From contig NZ_JACGAG010000002.1 in the NCBI RefSeq assembly GCF_014050525.1, positions 124,001 through 188,000 of the forward strand: a DNA stretch of 64,000 nt, in the 5' to 3' direction. Shown in pieces: positions 44,566 through 53,839 of this stretch (its first letter is position 1; each line of letters opens with the position of its first letter). The position numbers were made by a program, and so were the translations under genes. The notes under the pieces are model-generated. The model did not search any database, was not told where the DNA came from, and worked only from the letters and a program-made list of their open reading frames with translations. The stretch comes from Clostridium sp. cel8. Its GTDB lineage: Bacteria; Bacillota; Clostridia; Clostridiales; Clostridiaceae.

Positions 44566-44596
44566 AAAGGAGCTGATTAACTTTCAGCTCTTTTTT
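44566..44596. terminator. bidirectional terminator between terC and padR
   Basis: AAAGGAGCTGA / TCAGCTCTTTT stem followed by T6, between convergent genes. Confidence 0.85.
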
Positions 44597-44601
44597 AAAA
44601 T

Positions 44602-45060
44602 TTATTTATCTCCGTACAAATCCTTATATACTATTTTAAATACATCTAATGCTTCTTCAATTTTTTTTTTCAAAAGATTCTTTTTATGTTCAAATTCTAT
44701 TTTCCCCTCATCTGTTAAAGTGTATATTTTTTGCATTTTATTATTTTTTGAATCATCCCATTTTCCAATTACCATTTTATTTTTTTCAAATTTTTTTAAA
44801 AGAGGATAAATTCCACCTGTACTAGGAATCCACTTTCCTGATGTTCTTTCTCCAATTTTATGAGCTATGTCATTTCCATTAGTAGGTTCAAGACTCAAAA
44901 CATATAATACATAAAGTGGCAAAAGTCCCTTTGTAAACACTTGACCTACAGCTTTACTTTCCTTTTTTACTTTTTTTAAATCTTGTAACTTCTTTTTATA
45001 TTCTTCATATAAAATTTTCTCTTCATTTTTAGTATTTTTTTCAAATTTAGAGCTAGACAT
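44602..45060 (-). CDS. PadR-family transcriptional regulator
   Basis: 152 residues. A charged N-terminal helix (1-45), then PadR winged helix: LYVLSLEPTNGNDIAHKIGERTSGKWIPSTGGIYPLLKKFEKNKMVIGKWDD and KIYTLTDEGKIEFE; C-terminal dimer helix. Lies 6 nt after degV on the same strand, so likely co-transcribed. Confidence 0.9.
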   Translation of the reverse strand: MSSSKFEKNTKNEEKILYEEYKKKLQDLKKVKKESKAVGQVFTKGLLPLYVLYVLSLEPTNGNDIAHKIGERTSGKWIPSTGGIYPLLKKFEKNKMVIGKWDDSKNNKMQKIYTLTDEGKIEFEHKKNLLKKKIEEALDVFKIVYKDLYGDK

Positions 45061-45066
45061 GACAAA

Positions 45067-45918
45067 TCATTCTTCCTCAAAAAGTGCTATTCCAACAAGT
45101 CCTGGGCCACTATGTGCACCTGCTACGGGACTCAAAATTCCACAAAACTTAGATTCAATTGCATTTACATGATTTTTAACTCCTTCTAAAACCCTTTTAG
45201 CATCTTCAGCTGCACAACCATCTACGACATAAACTCTACACTTTTTTGAATCCAAAATTCTATTTACTATTTGTATCATTCTAGTTATTGACTTTTTTCT
45301 TCCTCTTACTTTATCATATGTATAATACTTTCCATCTGACTGATCTATGGAAACAATTGGCTTTATATTTAAAAATTCTCCTACAGTACCAGCTACTTTA
45401 CCTATTCTTCCACCTTTTTTTAAATATTCAAGAGTTCCTACTATAAAGAATACCTTTATTCTACTATTTATCTTTGGAATTTTCTTTACTATATCATCAA
45501 ATTTAAATCCTCTTTCTATAAGTTTAGCACATTCTATAATTATTATACTTTCTCCAATAGAAATAGATTTTGAATCACATATATATGTTTTTATTTTAGG
45601 ATGATTCTCACTTACAAGCTTTATTCCATTATAAAAGCCAGTCAACCCGCTTGAGAGAGTAACAACTATTGCATGTGTATATCCTTCCTTTTCTAATCTT
45701 GAAAAAGTACTTTCCATTTCATCTAAGGGTGGTATAGAAGACTTTGGTATTTCATTATGTAAATTATTATACACATATTCCGAAGTTATATTGACTTTAT
45801 CTAAATATTCTCTATCTTTATATATTATCCTGTAATGCATTATATTTACATTGTATCTTTTTCTCATATCCTCTGGCAAGTCACTAGTAGAGTCTGTTAT
45901 TAAAGCTATTTTTTCCAA
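45067..45918 (-). CDS. DegV-family fatty-acid-binding protein
   Basis: 283 residues: ALITDSTSDLPEDMRKRYNVNIMHYRI, TSIPPLDEMESTFSRLE-type loop, VVTLSSGLTGFYNGI, KKGGRIGKV, PVAGAHSGPGLVGIAL. DegV (FakB-like) proteins hold a fatty acid for phosphorylation by FakA; no FakA-like gene is nearby. AGGAGG precedes ATG 45918. Confidence 0.95.
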   Translation of the reverse strand: MEKIALITDSTSDLPEDMRKRYNVNIMHYRIIYKDREYLDKVNITSEYVYNNLHNEIPKSSIPPLDEMESTFSRLEKEGYTHAIVVTLSSGLTGFYNGIKLVSENHPKIKTYICDSKSISIGESIIIIECAKLIERGFKFDDIVKKIPKINSRIKVFFIVGTLEYLKKGGRIGKVAGTVGEFLNIKPIVSIDQSDGKYYTYDKVRGRKKSITRMIQIVNRILDSKKCRVYVVDGCAAEDAKRVLEGVKNHVNAIESKFCGILSPVAGAHSGPGLVGIALFEEE

Positions 45919-46012
45919 AATTAATTCCTCCTAAAATGTAAATACTACTTATGTATAGTTTTCAATATTATAAATAAAATATACATTATAGTATATTATA
46001 TCATTTATTAAT

Positions 46013-46045
46013 TATATATCAATACTGATATATATCAATACTGAT
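46013..46045. repeat. 16-bp tandem duplication
   Basis: TATATATCAATACTGA occurs twice head to tail in the degV upstream region, between it and the ABC genes. Confidence 0.85.
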
Positions 46046-46057
46046 ATATGCCACTAT

Positions 46058-46093
46058 AAAAAAGCGAGTTCATACAATTGAACTCACTTTTTT
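46058..46093 (-). terminator. terminator of the YtrA-type ABC operon
   Basis: 15-bp stem AAAAAAGCGAGTTCA / TGAACTCACTTTTTT with one G-U pair, just after the permease stop. Confidence 0.9.
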
Positions 46094-46103
46094 ATAACCC
46101 ATC

Positions 46104-46883
46104 TTATAAATCTAACTTATTTTCTAATAAATAAGCAACTGCATAAAACATAATAATCAAAATAGTTACACTTAAAACTGCAGAAGATATATTTATATGA
46201 AGATTAGCATTACTGTTTATAAAAACACTATTCACTCCAGAAGATACTACATTTATATTAAATGTTTGTGGAAATATATCCTGGAATACTTTATCAATTT
46301 TTCCCTGTGCAATAACTAATATTATAAATATAATAAAACTTCCAATCTTGCCGAATTTCTTATTTTTAATAGCCACTTTACTCAAAGTTATTGCTAAATA
46401 ACCTGTAAGCAAATAACTTGTATAAATAACTATTACAGACAATAATCCAAATATCATAAATTTCACGCTTGAATATTTAGAAATAAAATCTATCGTATTC
46501 CTTACCTGAAGCACTAATCCAGATGTAACATTAAGCAATTCAGCCCATAAAACCGTAATAATCGACGATACTGCAAATACCATAATAAATTGAATAAAAC
46601 AGGTTATAATTTTACTTCCAAGTATCTCATATCCTCTCTTTGGTAAAGTAAACATGAGGTATCCACTATCTTCATATATATCCCTACTAAATACTTTTAT
46701 ATTCCATACAAAAACTATAACATATGCGGCAAAGCTTATCATCATATTTGCTATCATTATTGATTCATTTGTCCAATCATTTATTTTAAAACATAAAAAT
46801 AGATTTAAAAGTATTATTGCACATGTCATTATTAGAAAGTCTTTATAGTATCCCTTAAGTTCATATTTAACAAGTTTCAACAT
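46104..46883 (-). CDS. ABC-2 type transporter permease
   Basis: 259 residues with six membrane segments; N-terminal LVKYELKGYYKDFLIM and FSRDIYEDSGYLMFTLPKRGYEILGSKIITCFIQF, typical of ABC-2 permeases of the YtrC/D kind. Its start overlaps the stop of the ATPase gene by 1 nt. Substrate unknown; such operons respond to cell-wall antibiotics in Bacillus. Confidence 0.88.
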   Translation of the reverse strand: MLKLVKYELKGYYKDFLIMTCAIILLNLFLCFKINDWTNESIMIANMMISFAAYVIVFVWNIKVFSRDIYEDSGYLMFTLPKRGYEILGSKIITCFIQFIMVFAVSSIITVLWAELLNVTSGLVLQVRNTIDFISKYSSVKFMIFGLLSVIVIYTSYLLTGYLAITLSKVAIKNKKFGKIGSFIIFIILVIAQGKIDKVFQDIFPQTFNINVVSSGVNSVFINSNANLHINISSAVLSVTILIIMFYAVAYLLENKLDL

Positions 46884-47581
46884 TACTTGAACACCTCCCT
46901 ATAAATTTCATCTATTGACTTATTGTGTTTTGCCCTAAGTTCTTCTGCTTCACCAGTTAATATTATATTTCCCTTTGATATAAAAGCAACATCATCAAAT
47001 AATCTCTCTATATCACTTACAAGATGTGTAGTTATCAAAATAGAACTATCCTTACTGTATATATTGATTATTGCATCAAGTATTCTCTCTCTAGTTGTAG
47101 GATCTACTCCTCCAAGAGGTTCATCTAATATATATAATTTGGCATTTCTCGAAAGCACTAAAGTTAAATATAATTTTTCCTTCATACCCTTTGAAAGTTC
47201 TTTTACCTTGCTTTTCATGTCAAGGTTCATAAACTTTAGAAGTTCAATAGCCTTTTCATAGTCAAAGTCATCATACATATCTCTAAAGAAATCAAAAGCA
47301 TCTTTTATTCTCATCCATTTAAAAAGATAGTCTTTATCTGGAAGATATGAAACCTGTGCCTTTGTAATAATTCCAGGCTTATTTCCATTTATAAATATTT
47401 CTCCAGAACTTTGTTTTAATATTCCTGCGGCTATTTTCAAAAAAGTAGTTTTTCCACTTCCATTAGGCCCAAGAAGTCCTACAATTCTTCCTTTCTTTAC
47501 TTCAAGATCAATTCCATCTAAAGCGGTTTTATTAAAATATTTCTTTCTAATTCCTGATGCTTTAAGCAATATTTCTTCCAT
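46883..47581 (-). CDS. ABC transporter ATP-binding protein
   Basis: 232 residues: Walker A GLLGPNGSGKTTFL, signature ELSKGMKEKLYLTLVLSRN, Walker B KLYILDEPLGGVDPTTRERI, switch His ILITTHLVSDIE. Pairs with the permease downstream. Abuts the GntR gene (stop/start adjacent). Confidence 0.95.
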   Translation of the reverse strand: MEEILLKASGIRKKYFNKTALDGIDLEVKKGRIVGLLGPNGSGKTTFLKIAAGILKQSSGEIFINGNKPGIITKAQVSYLPDKDYLFKWMRIKDAFDFFRDMYDDFDYEKAIELLKFMNLDMKSKVKELSKGMKEKLYLTLVLSRNAKLYILDEPLGGVDPTTRERILDAIINIYSKDSSILITTHLVSDIERLFDDVAFISKGNIILTGEAEELRAKHNKSIDEIYREVFK

Positions 47582-47974
47582 TTATATCTCCCCCTTATCA
47601 TCGTCTATATTCTTGAGCTTTTTTCGAACTATATCAACTATTTCCAAGTTAGAAAATCCAATATTTTTCATTCCACTTATAAATTTATCTAGCACCTTAC
47701 TTGCCATTTCATCTTTAAGGTTCTGCACCATTTTCATATCCTCCTTTACGAAGTTTCCCATTCCCCTTTGAGTATAGGTAATGCCTTCTCTCTCAAGTTC
47801 TTGATAAGTTCTCTGAACAGTATTTGGATTAACTTGAAACTTTGATGAAGTTTCTCTTATAGATGGCAGTTTATCACCTGGCTTTATCTCGTTTAATACT
47901 ATTTTTCTCTTTATTTCATACATTAGTTGCTTATAAATAGGTATGTTAGGTTCAAATTCCATATCCATGATCAC
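47582..47974 (-). CDS. GntR-family regulator, YtrA subfamily
   Basis: 130 residues: GntR winged helix (EPNIPIYKQLMYEIKRKIVLNEIKPGDKLPSIRETSSKFQVNPNTVQRTYQELEREGI region) and a short C-terminal dimer helix pair, no large effector domain, as in YtrA. It heads the ABC operon and likely represses it through the inverted repeat at 48014-48035. AAGGAGG precedes ATG. Confidence 0.95.
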   Translation of the reverse strand: MIMDMEFEPNIPIYKQLMYEIKRKIVLNEIKPGDKLPSIRETSSKFQVNPNTVQRTYQELEREGITYTQRGMGNFVKEDMKMVQNLKDEMASKVLDKFISGMKNIGFSNLEIVDIVRKKLKNIDDDKGEI

Positions 47975-48013
47975 CCTCCTTTTTTAACACATGTATAGTA
48001 TAATGTGCAATTA

Positions 48014-48055
48014 CTGTACTACTACTATAGTACAGTATAATCGTATGTTAGTCAA
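48014..48055 (-). promoter_or_regulatory. promoter and operator of the YtrA-type operon
   Basis: Minus strand: TTGACT (48055-48050), 17-bp spacer, TACTAT (48032-48027). An 8-bp inverted repeat CTGTACTA-CTACTA-TAGTACAG (48014-48035) covers the -10, an ideal place for autorepression by the GntR protein. Confidence 0.7.
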
Positions 48056-48197
48056 TAATTTATTTTTACAACATTTATTAAGACATTTTTAAATATCCCT
48101 TGAAATTTCAATTGATTAATTATTATAATATCATTGTAATAGAAAATTGTATTATTATTAACATAACATAATTTTACTAAAATCGAGAGGAGCTAAT

Positions 48198-49217
48198 ATG
48201 AATTTTTTTATAGACTTTTTTTCAAAAGAGTCCACTAAACGAGGATTGCTATTTATAGCTATAATAATCTTTTTTTATAAATTTCAATCCCTATTGGATC
48301 TTTTTTTGCTTACTTTTCTATTCTGTTATATAATGAACAGCCTCCAATGTCTAATATTGAGAAAATTTAAAAATGTAACTGTTTTTAAAGAAAATTTAGT
48401 CACAACAATATTATATGCTGTGTTATTTTCATCTTTAATTTTTATAATTGTAAAATACATACCTCAACTCATAAATCAAACCAAAGCAATGATAAGCTAC
48501 TTTTCTGAATTTCAATTTACAGAAAACGATAATTCAGATATAGTGCAAAAATATTTAGTAAATACATTGGGAGAAATAGATATAAGAAGTTATATAGAAT
48601 CAGGTTTTACTGCTTCACTTCAATTAGTTTCTGATATTGGGAAATGGAGTGTTAATGTGTTTATATCTATAATGCTCAGCCTATTTTTTCTATTAGAAAA
48701 AAGAACATTACTAGATTTTATGAAAAAATTTGAAAATAGTAAACTTTCTGGGTTATATAAATATCTTATGTTTTTTGGTAAAAATTTTTTGAATTCATTT
48801 GGAAAAGTAATACAAGCACAGATAATAATAGCTTTTGTAAATACTATTTTATCAGTTATAACACTATCTATATTAAATTTTCCACAGCTTCTAACTCTTG
48901 GAGTTATGATATTTGTTCTAAGTTTGGTACCTGTTGCAGGAGTTATAATATCATTGATTCCCCTGTCACTTATAGCTTTTAATATAGGTGGACTGACTAA
49001 AGTATTATATGTACTTATAATGATAGCTATAATTCACTGTATAGAAAGCTATATCTTAAATCCAAAACTCATGTCTTCAAAAGTAAAAATTCCTATATTT
49101 TTTACTTTTGTAATACTTATAGTATCAGAACATTTACTTGGTATGTGGGGACTTCTAATAGGAATCCCTCTGTTTATGTTCATATTAGATCTAATGGACG
49201 TAAAAATACACAATTAA
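48198..49217 (+). CDS. AI-2E (PerM-like) family transporter
   Basis: 339 residues, eight membrane segments; the family pattern is in the C-terminal half: NSFGKVIQAQIIIAFVNTILSVI, FVLSLVPVAGVIISLIPLSLIAF, HCIESYILNPKLMSSKVKIPIFFTFVILIVSEHLLGMWGLLIGIPLF. Members export autoinducer-2 or act as Na+/H+ antiporters; not resolvable here. AGAGGAG precedes ATG. Confidence 0.92.
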   Translation: MNFFIDFFSKESTKRGLLFIAIIIFFYKFQSLLDLFLLTFLFCYIMNSLQCLILRKFKNVTVFKENLVTTILYAVLFSSLIFIIVKYIPQLINQTKAMISYFSEFQFTENDNSDIVQKYLVNTLGEIDIRSYIESGFTASLQLVSDIGKWSVNVFISIMLSLFFLLEKRTLLDFMKKFENSKLSGLYKYLMFFGKNFLNSFGKVIQAQIIIAFVNTILSVITLSILNFPQLLTLGVMIFVLSLVPVAGVIISLIPLSLIAFNIGGLTKVLYVLIMIAIIHCIESYILNPKLMSSKVKIPIFFTFVILIVSEHLLGMWGLLIGIPLFMFILDLMDVKIHN

Positions 49218-49225
49218 AATGCAAT

Positions 49226-49266
49226 AAAAAACACCTTATAACTTTTTATGTTATATTGGTGTTTTT
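49226..49266. terminator. bidirectional terminator
   Basis: AAAAACACC..GGTGTTTTT stem with inner TTATAAC/GTTATA pairing between convergent genes. Confidence 0.82.
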
Positions 49267-49285
49267 CTTATATATCTTCTATTTT

Positions 49286-49555
49286 CTACACTTCATAATA
49301 ATCTACATCTATCACCTTTTTATGTGAAAATCTTTCTTTTTTATGTTCTCTAGTAGTCTTTTCATTAACATCTCTATGTTTAAATTTCACATTTTTACCC
49401 ATCTTACCTTTCAAAAACTTTACAGACTTAAATACAATGAAAGATAAAATTCCCAAGGATATAATAAATGGTAACATTTGTACAAATACTAAAGCTACTA
49501 TTGCTATAGCTACAACTTTCCACATTCCAGTTAAATCTCTATTTATAAATTTCAT
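49286..49555 (-). CDS. small membrane protein, 89 aa
   Basis: MKFINRDLTGMWK, then one or two hydrophobic helices (VVAIAIVALVFVQMLPFIISLGILSFIVF) and a basic, Lys/Arg/His-rich C-terminus. AAAGGTGG is placed for ATG 49555 rather than 49576. Not recognised. Confidence 0.6.
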   Translation of the reverse strand: MKFINRDLTGMWKVVAIAIVALVFVQMLPFIISLGILSFIVFKSVKFLKGKMGKNVKFKHRDVNEKTTREHKKERFSHKKVIDVDYYEV

Positions 49556-49766
49556 ATTAAAGACCACCTTTTTCAATTCAATAAGTAAAATAAACTTCTC
49601 TATGTATATATTATACTACTTTATGAGTAAAATAGTATAATATAACTTATAATAAAGTATTAATAATGTGTTAATTTTTTATAATCTAAAATCACCATAT
49701 TATATTGTAACAAACTCCTATATATTAACATAAATTATACTGTATTAAAATATATGGAGGATTCAA

Positions 49767-50204
49767 ATGGACTTAAAAGACCAAGAAAATCAATATGAGG
49801 AAAACAGTGAAGAAAACAGTAAAATTGAAGACTCAGAAAAAAACGACTGTGAATTAGATGACAATTCAGAAAATAGTTACGCAGATAGTAGAGCGTCTTA
49901 TAGCATGCCACCTTATGATATGCAACCATATGGAATTCCACCTTATGGCATAATACCTTGTGCTGTGCATCCATATCCATACATGATGGTTCCACCACCA
50001 GTTCAATATCCATGCATTGAAAACAATATGTATTCAGATCCTTATTATGACTACAATGAAAGTGGAGAAAATATTGAAGACTCAAATGATTTAACAAGAT
50101 CAAAGAGGCGCAGGAGAAGAAGACGAAGAAGACGTCCTAACCAATGCTATGGAGGCAATTGCTATCCATGGGGTTTTCCTTTCTGGCTTTGGTGGTTCTT
50201 ATAG
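49767..50204 (+). CDS. acidic/Pro-Tyr-rich protein with a ten-arginine run
   Basis: 145 residues in four blocks: acidic N-terminus (1-40, Glu/Asp/Asn-rich), a Pro-Tyr-Met segment (45-85, PPYDMQPYGIPPYG), a second acidic part, then SK followed by ten Arg, and an aromatic tail CYGGNCYPWGFPFWLWWFL. The Arg codons are mixed (AGG, CGC, AGA, CGA, CGT), so the run is selected and not simple slippage. The composition recalls spore-coat or DNA/polyanion-binding proteins. ATG follows TGGAGG; a terminator follows. Confidence 0.72.
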   Translation: MDLKDQENQYEENSEENSKIEDSEKNDCELDDNSENSYADSRASYSMPPYDMQPYGIPPYGIIPCAVHPYPYMMVPPPVQYPCIENNMYSDPYYDYNESGENIEDSNDLTRSKRRRRRRRRRRPNQCYGGNCYPWGFPFWLWWFL

Positions 50205-50215
50205 GTAACAATCAA

Positions 50216-50245
50216 AAGGTACTATCAAATTACTGATAGTACCTT
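50216..50245. terminator. bidirectional terminator
   Basis: Perfect 12-bp stem AAGGTACTATCA / TGATAGTACCTT with loop AATTAC. Confidence 0.88.
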
Positions 50246-50256
50246 AAAATAAAATT

Positions 50257-52143
50257 TTACTTATCTTCTAAAAAATCCTTCATCAAATTATGATTTAGAA
50301 GATCATCTGAATACTGAAGTTCTTTATTGTATCTAGCATTTTCAGCCTTTAATTCAGGAGTTTCTTTTACAATTTTTCCTGTATCTAAATCATAATAGGT
50401 GTTTGTCCATGATACATACAAATATTTTCCATCTATGAAAGATCCATTTCTGAATATCACCTTACCACTATTATTATTTAGCATATCTTCCCCAAACATA
50501 TATGGATTTTTAATATCAAATAAATTAGCCAATGTAGGATACAAATCCATCTGACATGTATAGTCATGGTTGACAACACCAGAATTTGTGCCATCAGGAA
50601 AATGCATTATAAGAGGAACTTTTTGATACTTAAACCAATCATAATCATTAGGGTTAGTTATATTTTCAAATTCATAAAGCTGATCAGCCTTATTTTTAGG
50701 TATTGCAAAATGATCTCCATATATAACTACTACAGAATTCTTTAATGTACCATTTTTCTCAAGTGTATCTAAAAAATTACCCAATTGTTCATCAGTATAG
50801 TGTATTGCTTTTAAATAATTTCCCATAAATGTATCTTCATACTCACCAACATCAAAGTCACCATATTTGTCTTCAGCATCATATGGAAAATGACTTGTAA
50901 GTGTTACAATGAATGAATAATATGGCTGTTCAAATTTATTCATTTTCTCAATAGATTGATTTAAAAAAGATTCATCACTAAGTCCAAGACCTATTATCTC
51001 ATCTATATTGTAACTGTGTTCTCCAAAGAAATCATCAAATCCTTCTGCTTTATACATAACATTTCTATTCCAAAATCCTTCACTATTTCCATGCATAGCT
51101 GAAGTGTAATATCCTTTTTTCTTTAGAGCAATTGCCAATGAATCATAAGTATTTCCAGAATATGTGTAATACGCTGCACCTGATTGTGCTGGATACAATG
51201 AATTATTTGACATAAATTCAGCATCTGATGTTGTTCCACCTGCTACTTGATAATAATAATTGTCAAAATACATACTCTTTTTAATCCATCTATTTAAATT
51301 TGGAGTTATTTCATTGCCATTTACTTTTTGATTTATTACAAATTGTTGAAGTGCTTCTACTTGTATTACTATTAAATTTTTTCCATCATATTTTCCCTTC
51401 ATAACGGATTGTCCATTATCTTTATTATTGTTTTCAAGATAGCTTTTTATTTCATTTACCCTACTATCAGGAAGTTTTTTAGAATTTTTTATGCTTGTAC
51501 TTATAAAATTATAGGCATCTACAACATGAAAATCTATATTTCCAATCATTTTCGTAAGATACATTCTATTGCTCATTGCCGTTAAAAGAGTAGGCTGTGC
51601 TTTTGAAACTTCATAAAACACTTTAACATTAACTCCAATACCAATTGCAACTAAAATCAAAAAACTAAATACTCTTTTTGAAACCTTTGCTAAATTTTGT
51701 TTTTTACGTTTATAAATTCTTACAAATGGAAACAATATAAAGACATCTAATATATACAGTAAATCTTTTACATTAAATAAACTTGCTACACTATCTGATA
51801 CTCCAACAAGTAGTTTAGCATTTCTTATAGCTGATACAGTTATTATATCCTTAAAATATCTATAGTACATAATATCAGAAATCAATATAAGACTTACAAC
51901 TATATCTACAATATAAAGGAAATTAACCCTTGACTTCTCTTTAAATATTAAAGAAATACCTGCAAGTACAAATATAGAGGCTATTATAGGTATTACAACT
52001 GCCATATACAAATATGCTGGAGAAATTGCCTCCGAATATTTGAATAACTTTATGAAAATTAAAACTGAAAATAGTAGCACATCTATATTATTAAATAAAA
52101 ATTTGAATATAAAGCGAAATATCTTTTCACCGACCGATTTCAT
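50257..52143 (-). CDS. LTA-synthase-like membrane sulfatase (phosphoglycerol transferase family)
   Basis: About 628 residues from ATG 52143 (GAGGAGAAAG upstream). Five N-terminal helices (to about 180), then an extracellular sulfatase domain: VIQVEALQQF, GGTTSDAEFMSNNSLYP (nucleophile Thr), AMHGNSEGFWNR, YSFIVTLTSHFPY, VVIYGDHFAIP. LtaS-type enzymes polymerise glycerol phosphate from phosphatidylglycerol onto a lipid anchor. Monocistronic. Confidence 0.93.
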   Translation of the reverse strand: MKSVGEKIFRFIFKFLFNNIDVLLFSVLIFIKLFKYSEAISPAYLYMAVVIPIIASIFVLAGISLIFKEKSRVNFLYIVDIVVSLILISDIMYYRYFKDIITVSAIRNAKLLVGVSDSVASLFNVKDLLYILDVFILFPFVRIYKRKKQNLAKVSKRVFSFLILVAIGIGVNVKVFYEVSKAQPTLLTAMSNRMYLTKMIGNIDFHVVDAYNFISTSIKNSKKLPDSRVNEIKSYLENNNKDNGQSVMKGKYDGKNLIVIQVEALQQFVINQKVNGNEITPNLNRWIKKSMYFDNYYYQVAGGTTSDAEFMSNNSLYPAQSGAAYYTYSGNTYDSLAIALKKKGYYTSAMHGNSEGFWNRNVMYKAEGFDDFFGEHSYNIDEIIGLGLSDESFLNQSIEKMNKFEQPYYSFIVTLTSHFPYDAEDKYGDFDVGEYEDTFMGNYLKAIHYTDEQLGNFLDTLEKNGTLKNSVVVIYGDHFAIPKNKADQLYEFENITNPNDYDWFKYQKVPLIMHFPDGTNSGVVNHDYTCQMDLYPTLANLFDIKNPYMFGEDMLNNNSGKVIFRNGSFIDGKYLYVSWTNTYYDLDTGKIVKETPELKAENARYNKELQYSDDLLNHNLMKDFLEDK

Positions 52144-52300
52144 TCTTTCTCCTCTTTCCACATGTCAATATTTTAAATAAAACAAACTTGATTTTATATT
52201 AACTATATGACGCTGCTATGTCAATATTGTAAATAATTTATTAATTATATCGATCATTTATGGATAGATATTTTATATTCAATATTTTAAATAAACCATA

Positions 52301-53839
52301 CTATTTTATCAATTTATTCTCTTTTAAAAATTCATGTGCAACTGTTTCAGGTTTTTGTCCAAGACTATCTACTTTATAGTTCATTTCCATCATTGCTTCA
52401 TCATCTATCTTTCCATCTAACTTATTCAATATATCTTTGAGTTCAGGATGTTTTTCAAGTGTTTCACTTCTTATTATCGTAGCTGCATAATATGGTGGAA
52501 AGGCTGATTTATCATCCTTTAAAATTTTCAAATTAAACTGCTTAAGTAAACCGTCTGTAGAAAATGCATCAATTACATCTGCCTTATTTTTATTTAATGC
52601 AGTATATCTTAGTCCACCATCTACTGCTTTTAATTCCTTAAACTTAATTCCATACATATCTTCAACCGCTTTAAGTGCATCTGGTCTTTCTGAAAATTCC
52701 ATTGTACTGCTCAATCTAAGATTTCTACTTACTTTTGCCAAGTCGGATAGAGTATTTAAGTTATACTTTTTTGCAGTGTCTTGTGATACTGCTAATGTAT
52801 ATGTGTTATTAAATCCTAAAGGTTTTAACCATTCTATATCAAAATTTTTATGATAATAATCTTTAACCACACTATATACCTTATCAGGATCATTAATCAA
52901 CTTATGCTTCATAATATTTACAAGACCTGTACCTGTATATTCAACAGACACATCTACATTTCCTGATTTCATAGCACTAAAGACTACATTAGTTCCACCA
53001 AGATTTGGTTCATATTCCACCTTTAAATCTGTATTTTCCTCAATAAGCTCTCCTACTAAATCAACGAGTATTATCTGTTCTGTGAAGTTCTTCCCTCCAA
53101 CTACTATCTTATTTCTAGAATTGTTATAATAAGCTACTGATCCAAAGACTATTGAAGCGCAAACTAATAAAGATACTCCTATTTTCAACTTTTTTGATAC
53201 TTTTTTTCTTCTTCCTGCTAAATTTTCAATCTTACCAATTATGAAATCTATGGCAAGTGCTAGTATACAAGCTGGTATTGCACCTGCAAGTATCATATTG
53301 TTATTTACACTTTGAACACCTGTAAATACCATGTATCCAAGTCCTCCGGCACCTACAAATGCTGCTATAGTCATTAATCCAACTGCTGTAACTGCTGATA
53401 TTCTTACACCTGCCATTATTACTGGAAGTGCAAGAGGCAATTTTACAATTTTAAGTATTTGAGATTCAGTCATTCCCATACCTTCTGCAGCTTCTATAAT
53501 ATTGGGGTTTATTCCAGCAAGTCCTGTATAGGTATTTTTTATAATTGGTAGCAATGAATATAAAATTACCATTACAATTGCTGGCTTACTTCCAATTCCT
53601 ATTATTGGAATTAAAAATCCCAGCAATGCAAGACTTGGAATAGCTTGAATTACATTTGCAATTCCAATTACGAAAGAAGATATTTTCTTATTTCTCTCTA
53701 TAAGTATTCCAAGAGGTACTCCAATTAATATAGCTATAATAACAGACAATACTGTCAATTCAATATGTTGCATAAAGAGTTTAAATATTTGATCAGATCT
53801 ATTTATTACAAAGTTATAAAATTCCACAACTGAATTCAT
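52301..53839 (-). CDS. osmoprotectant ABC transporter, permease fused to substrate-binding protein (OpuC/OpuF type)
   Basis: 512 residues. Permease 1-215: HIELTVLSVIIAILIGVPLGILIERN, AIPSLALLGFLIPIIGIGSKPAIVMV, EAAEGMGMTESQILKIVKLPLALPVIMAGVRISAV (EAA loop). A linker helix (222-243), then the OpuAC/ProX-like binding domain: IVVGGKNFTEQIILVDLVGELIEENT, VSVEYTGTGLVN. Imports glycine betaine, choline or carnitine with the ATPase upstream, whose stop its start overlaps by 1 nt. Confidence 0.94.
   Translation of the reverse strand: MNSVVEFYNFVINRSDQIFKLFMQHIELTVLSVIIAILIGVPLGILIERNKKISSFVIGIANVIQAIPSLALLGFLIPIIGIGSKPAIVMVILYSLLPIIKNTYTGLAGINPNIIEAAEGMGMTESQILKIVKLPLALPVIMAGVRISAVTAVGLMTIAAFVGAGGLGYMVFTGVQSVNNNMILAGAIPACILALAIDFIIGKIENLAGRRKKVSKKLKIGVSLLVCASIVFGSVAYYNNSRNKIVVGGKNFTEQIILVDLVGELIEENTDLKVEYEPNLGGTNVVFSAMKSGNVDVSVEYTGTGLVNIMKHKLINDPDKVYSVVKDYYHKNFDIEWLKPLGFNNTYTLAVSQDTAKKYNLNTLSDLAKVSRNLRLSSTMEFSERPDALKAVEDMYGIKFKELKAVDGGLRYTALNKNKADVIDAFSTDGLLKQFNLKILKDDKSAFPPYYAATIIRSETLEKHPELKDILNKLDGKIDDEAMMEMNYKVDSLGQKPETVAHEFLKENKLIK

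Noticed and set aside
49735-50103. 122-aa antisense ORF rich in His/Cys
   Set aside because: Shadow of the Arg/Pro-rich gene on the plus strand; no start signal.
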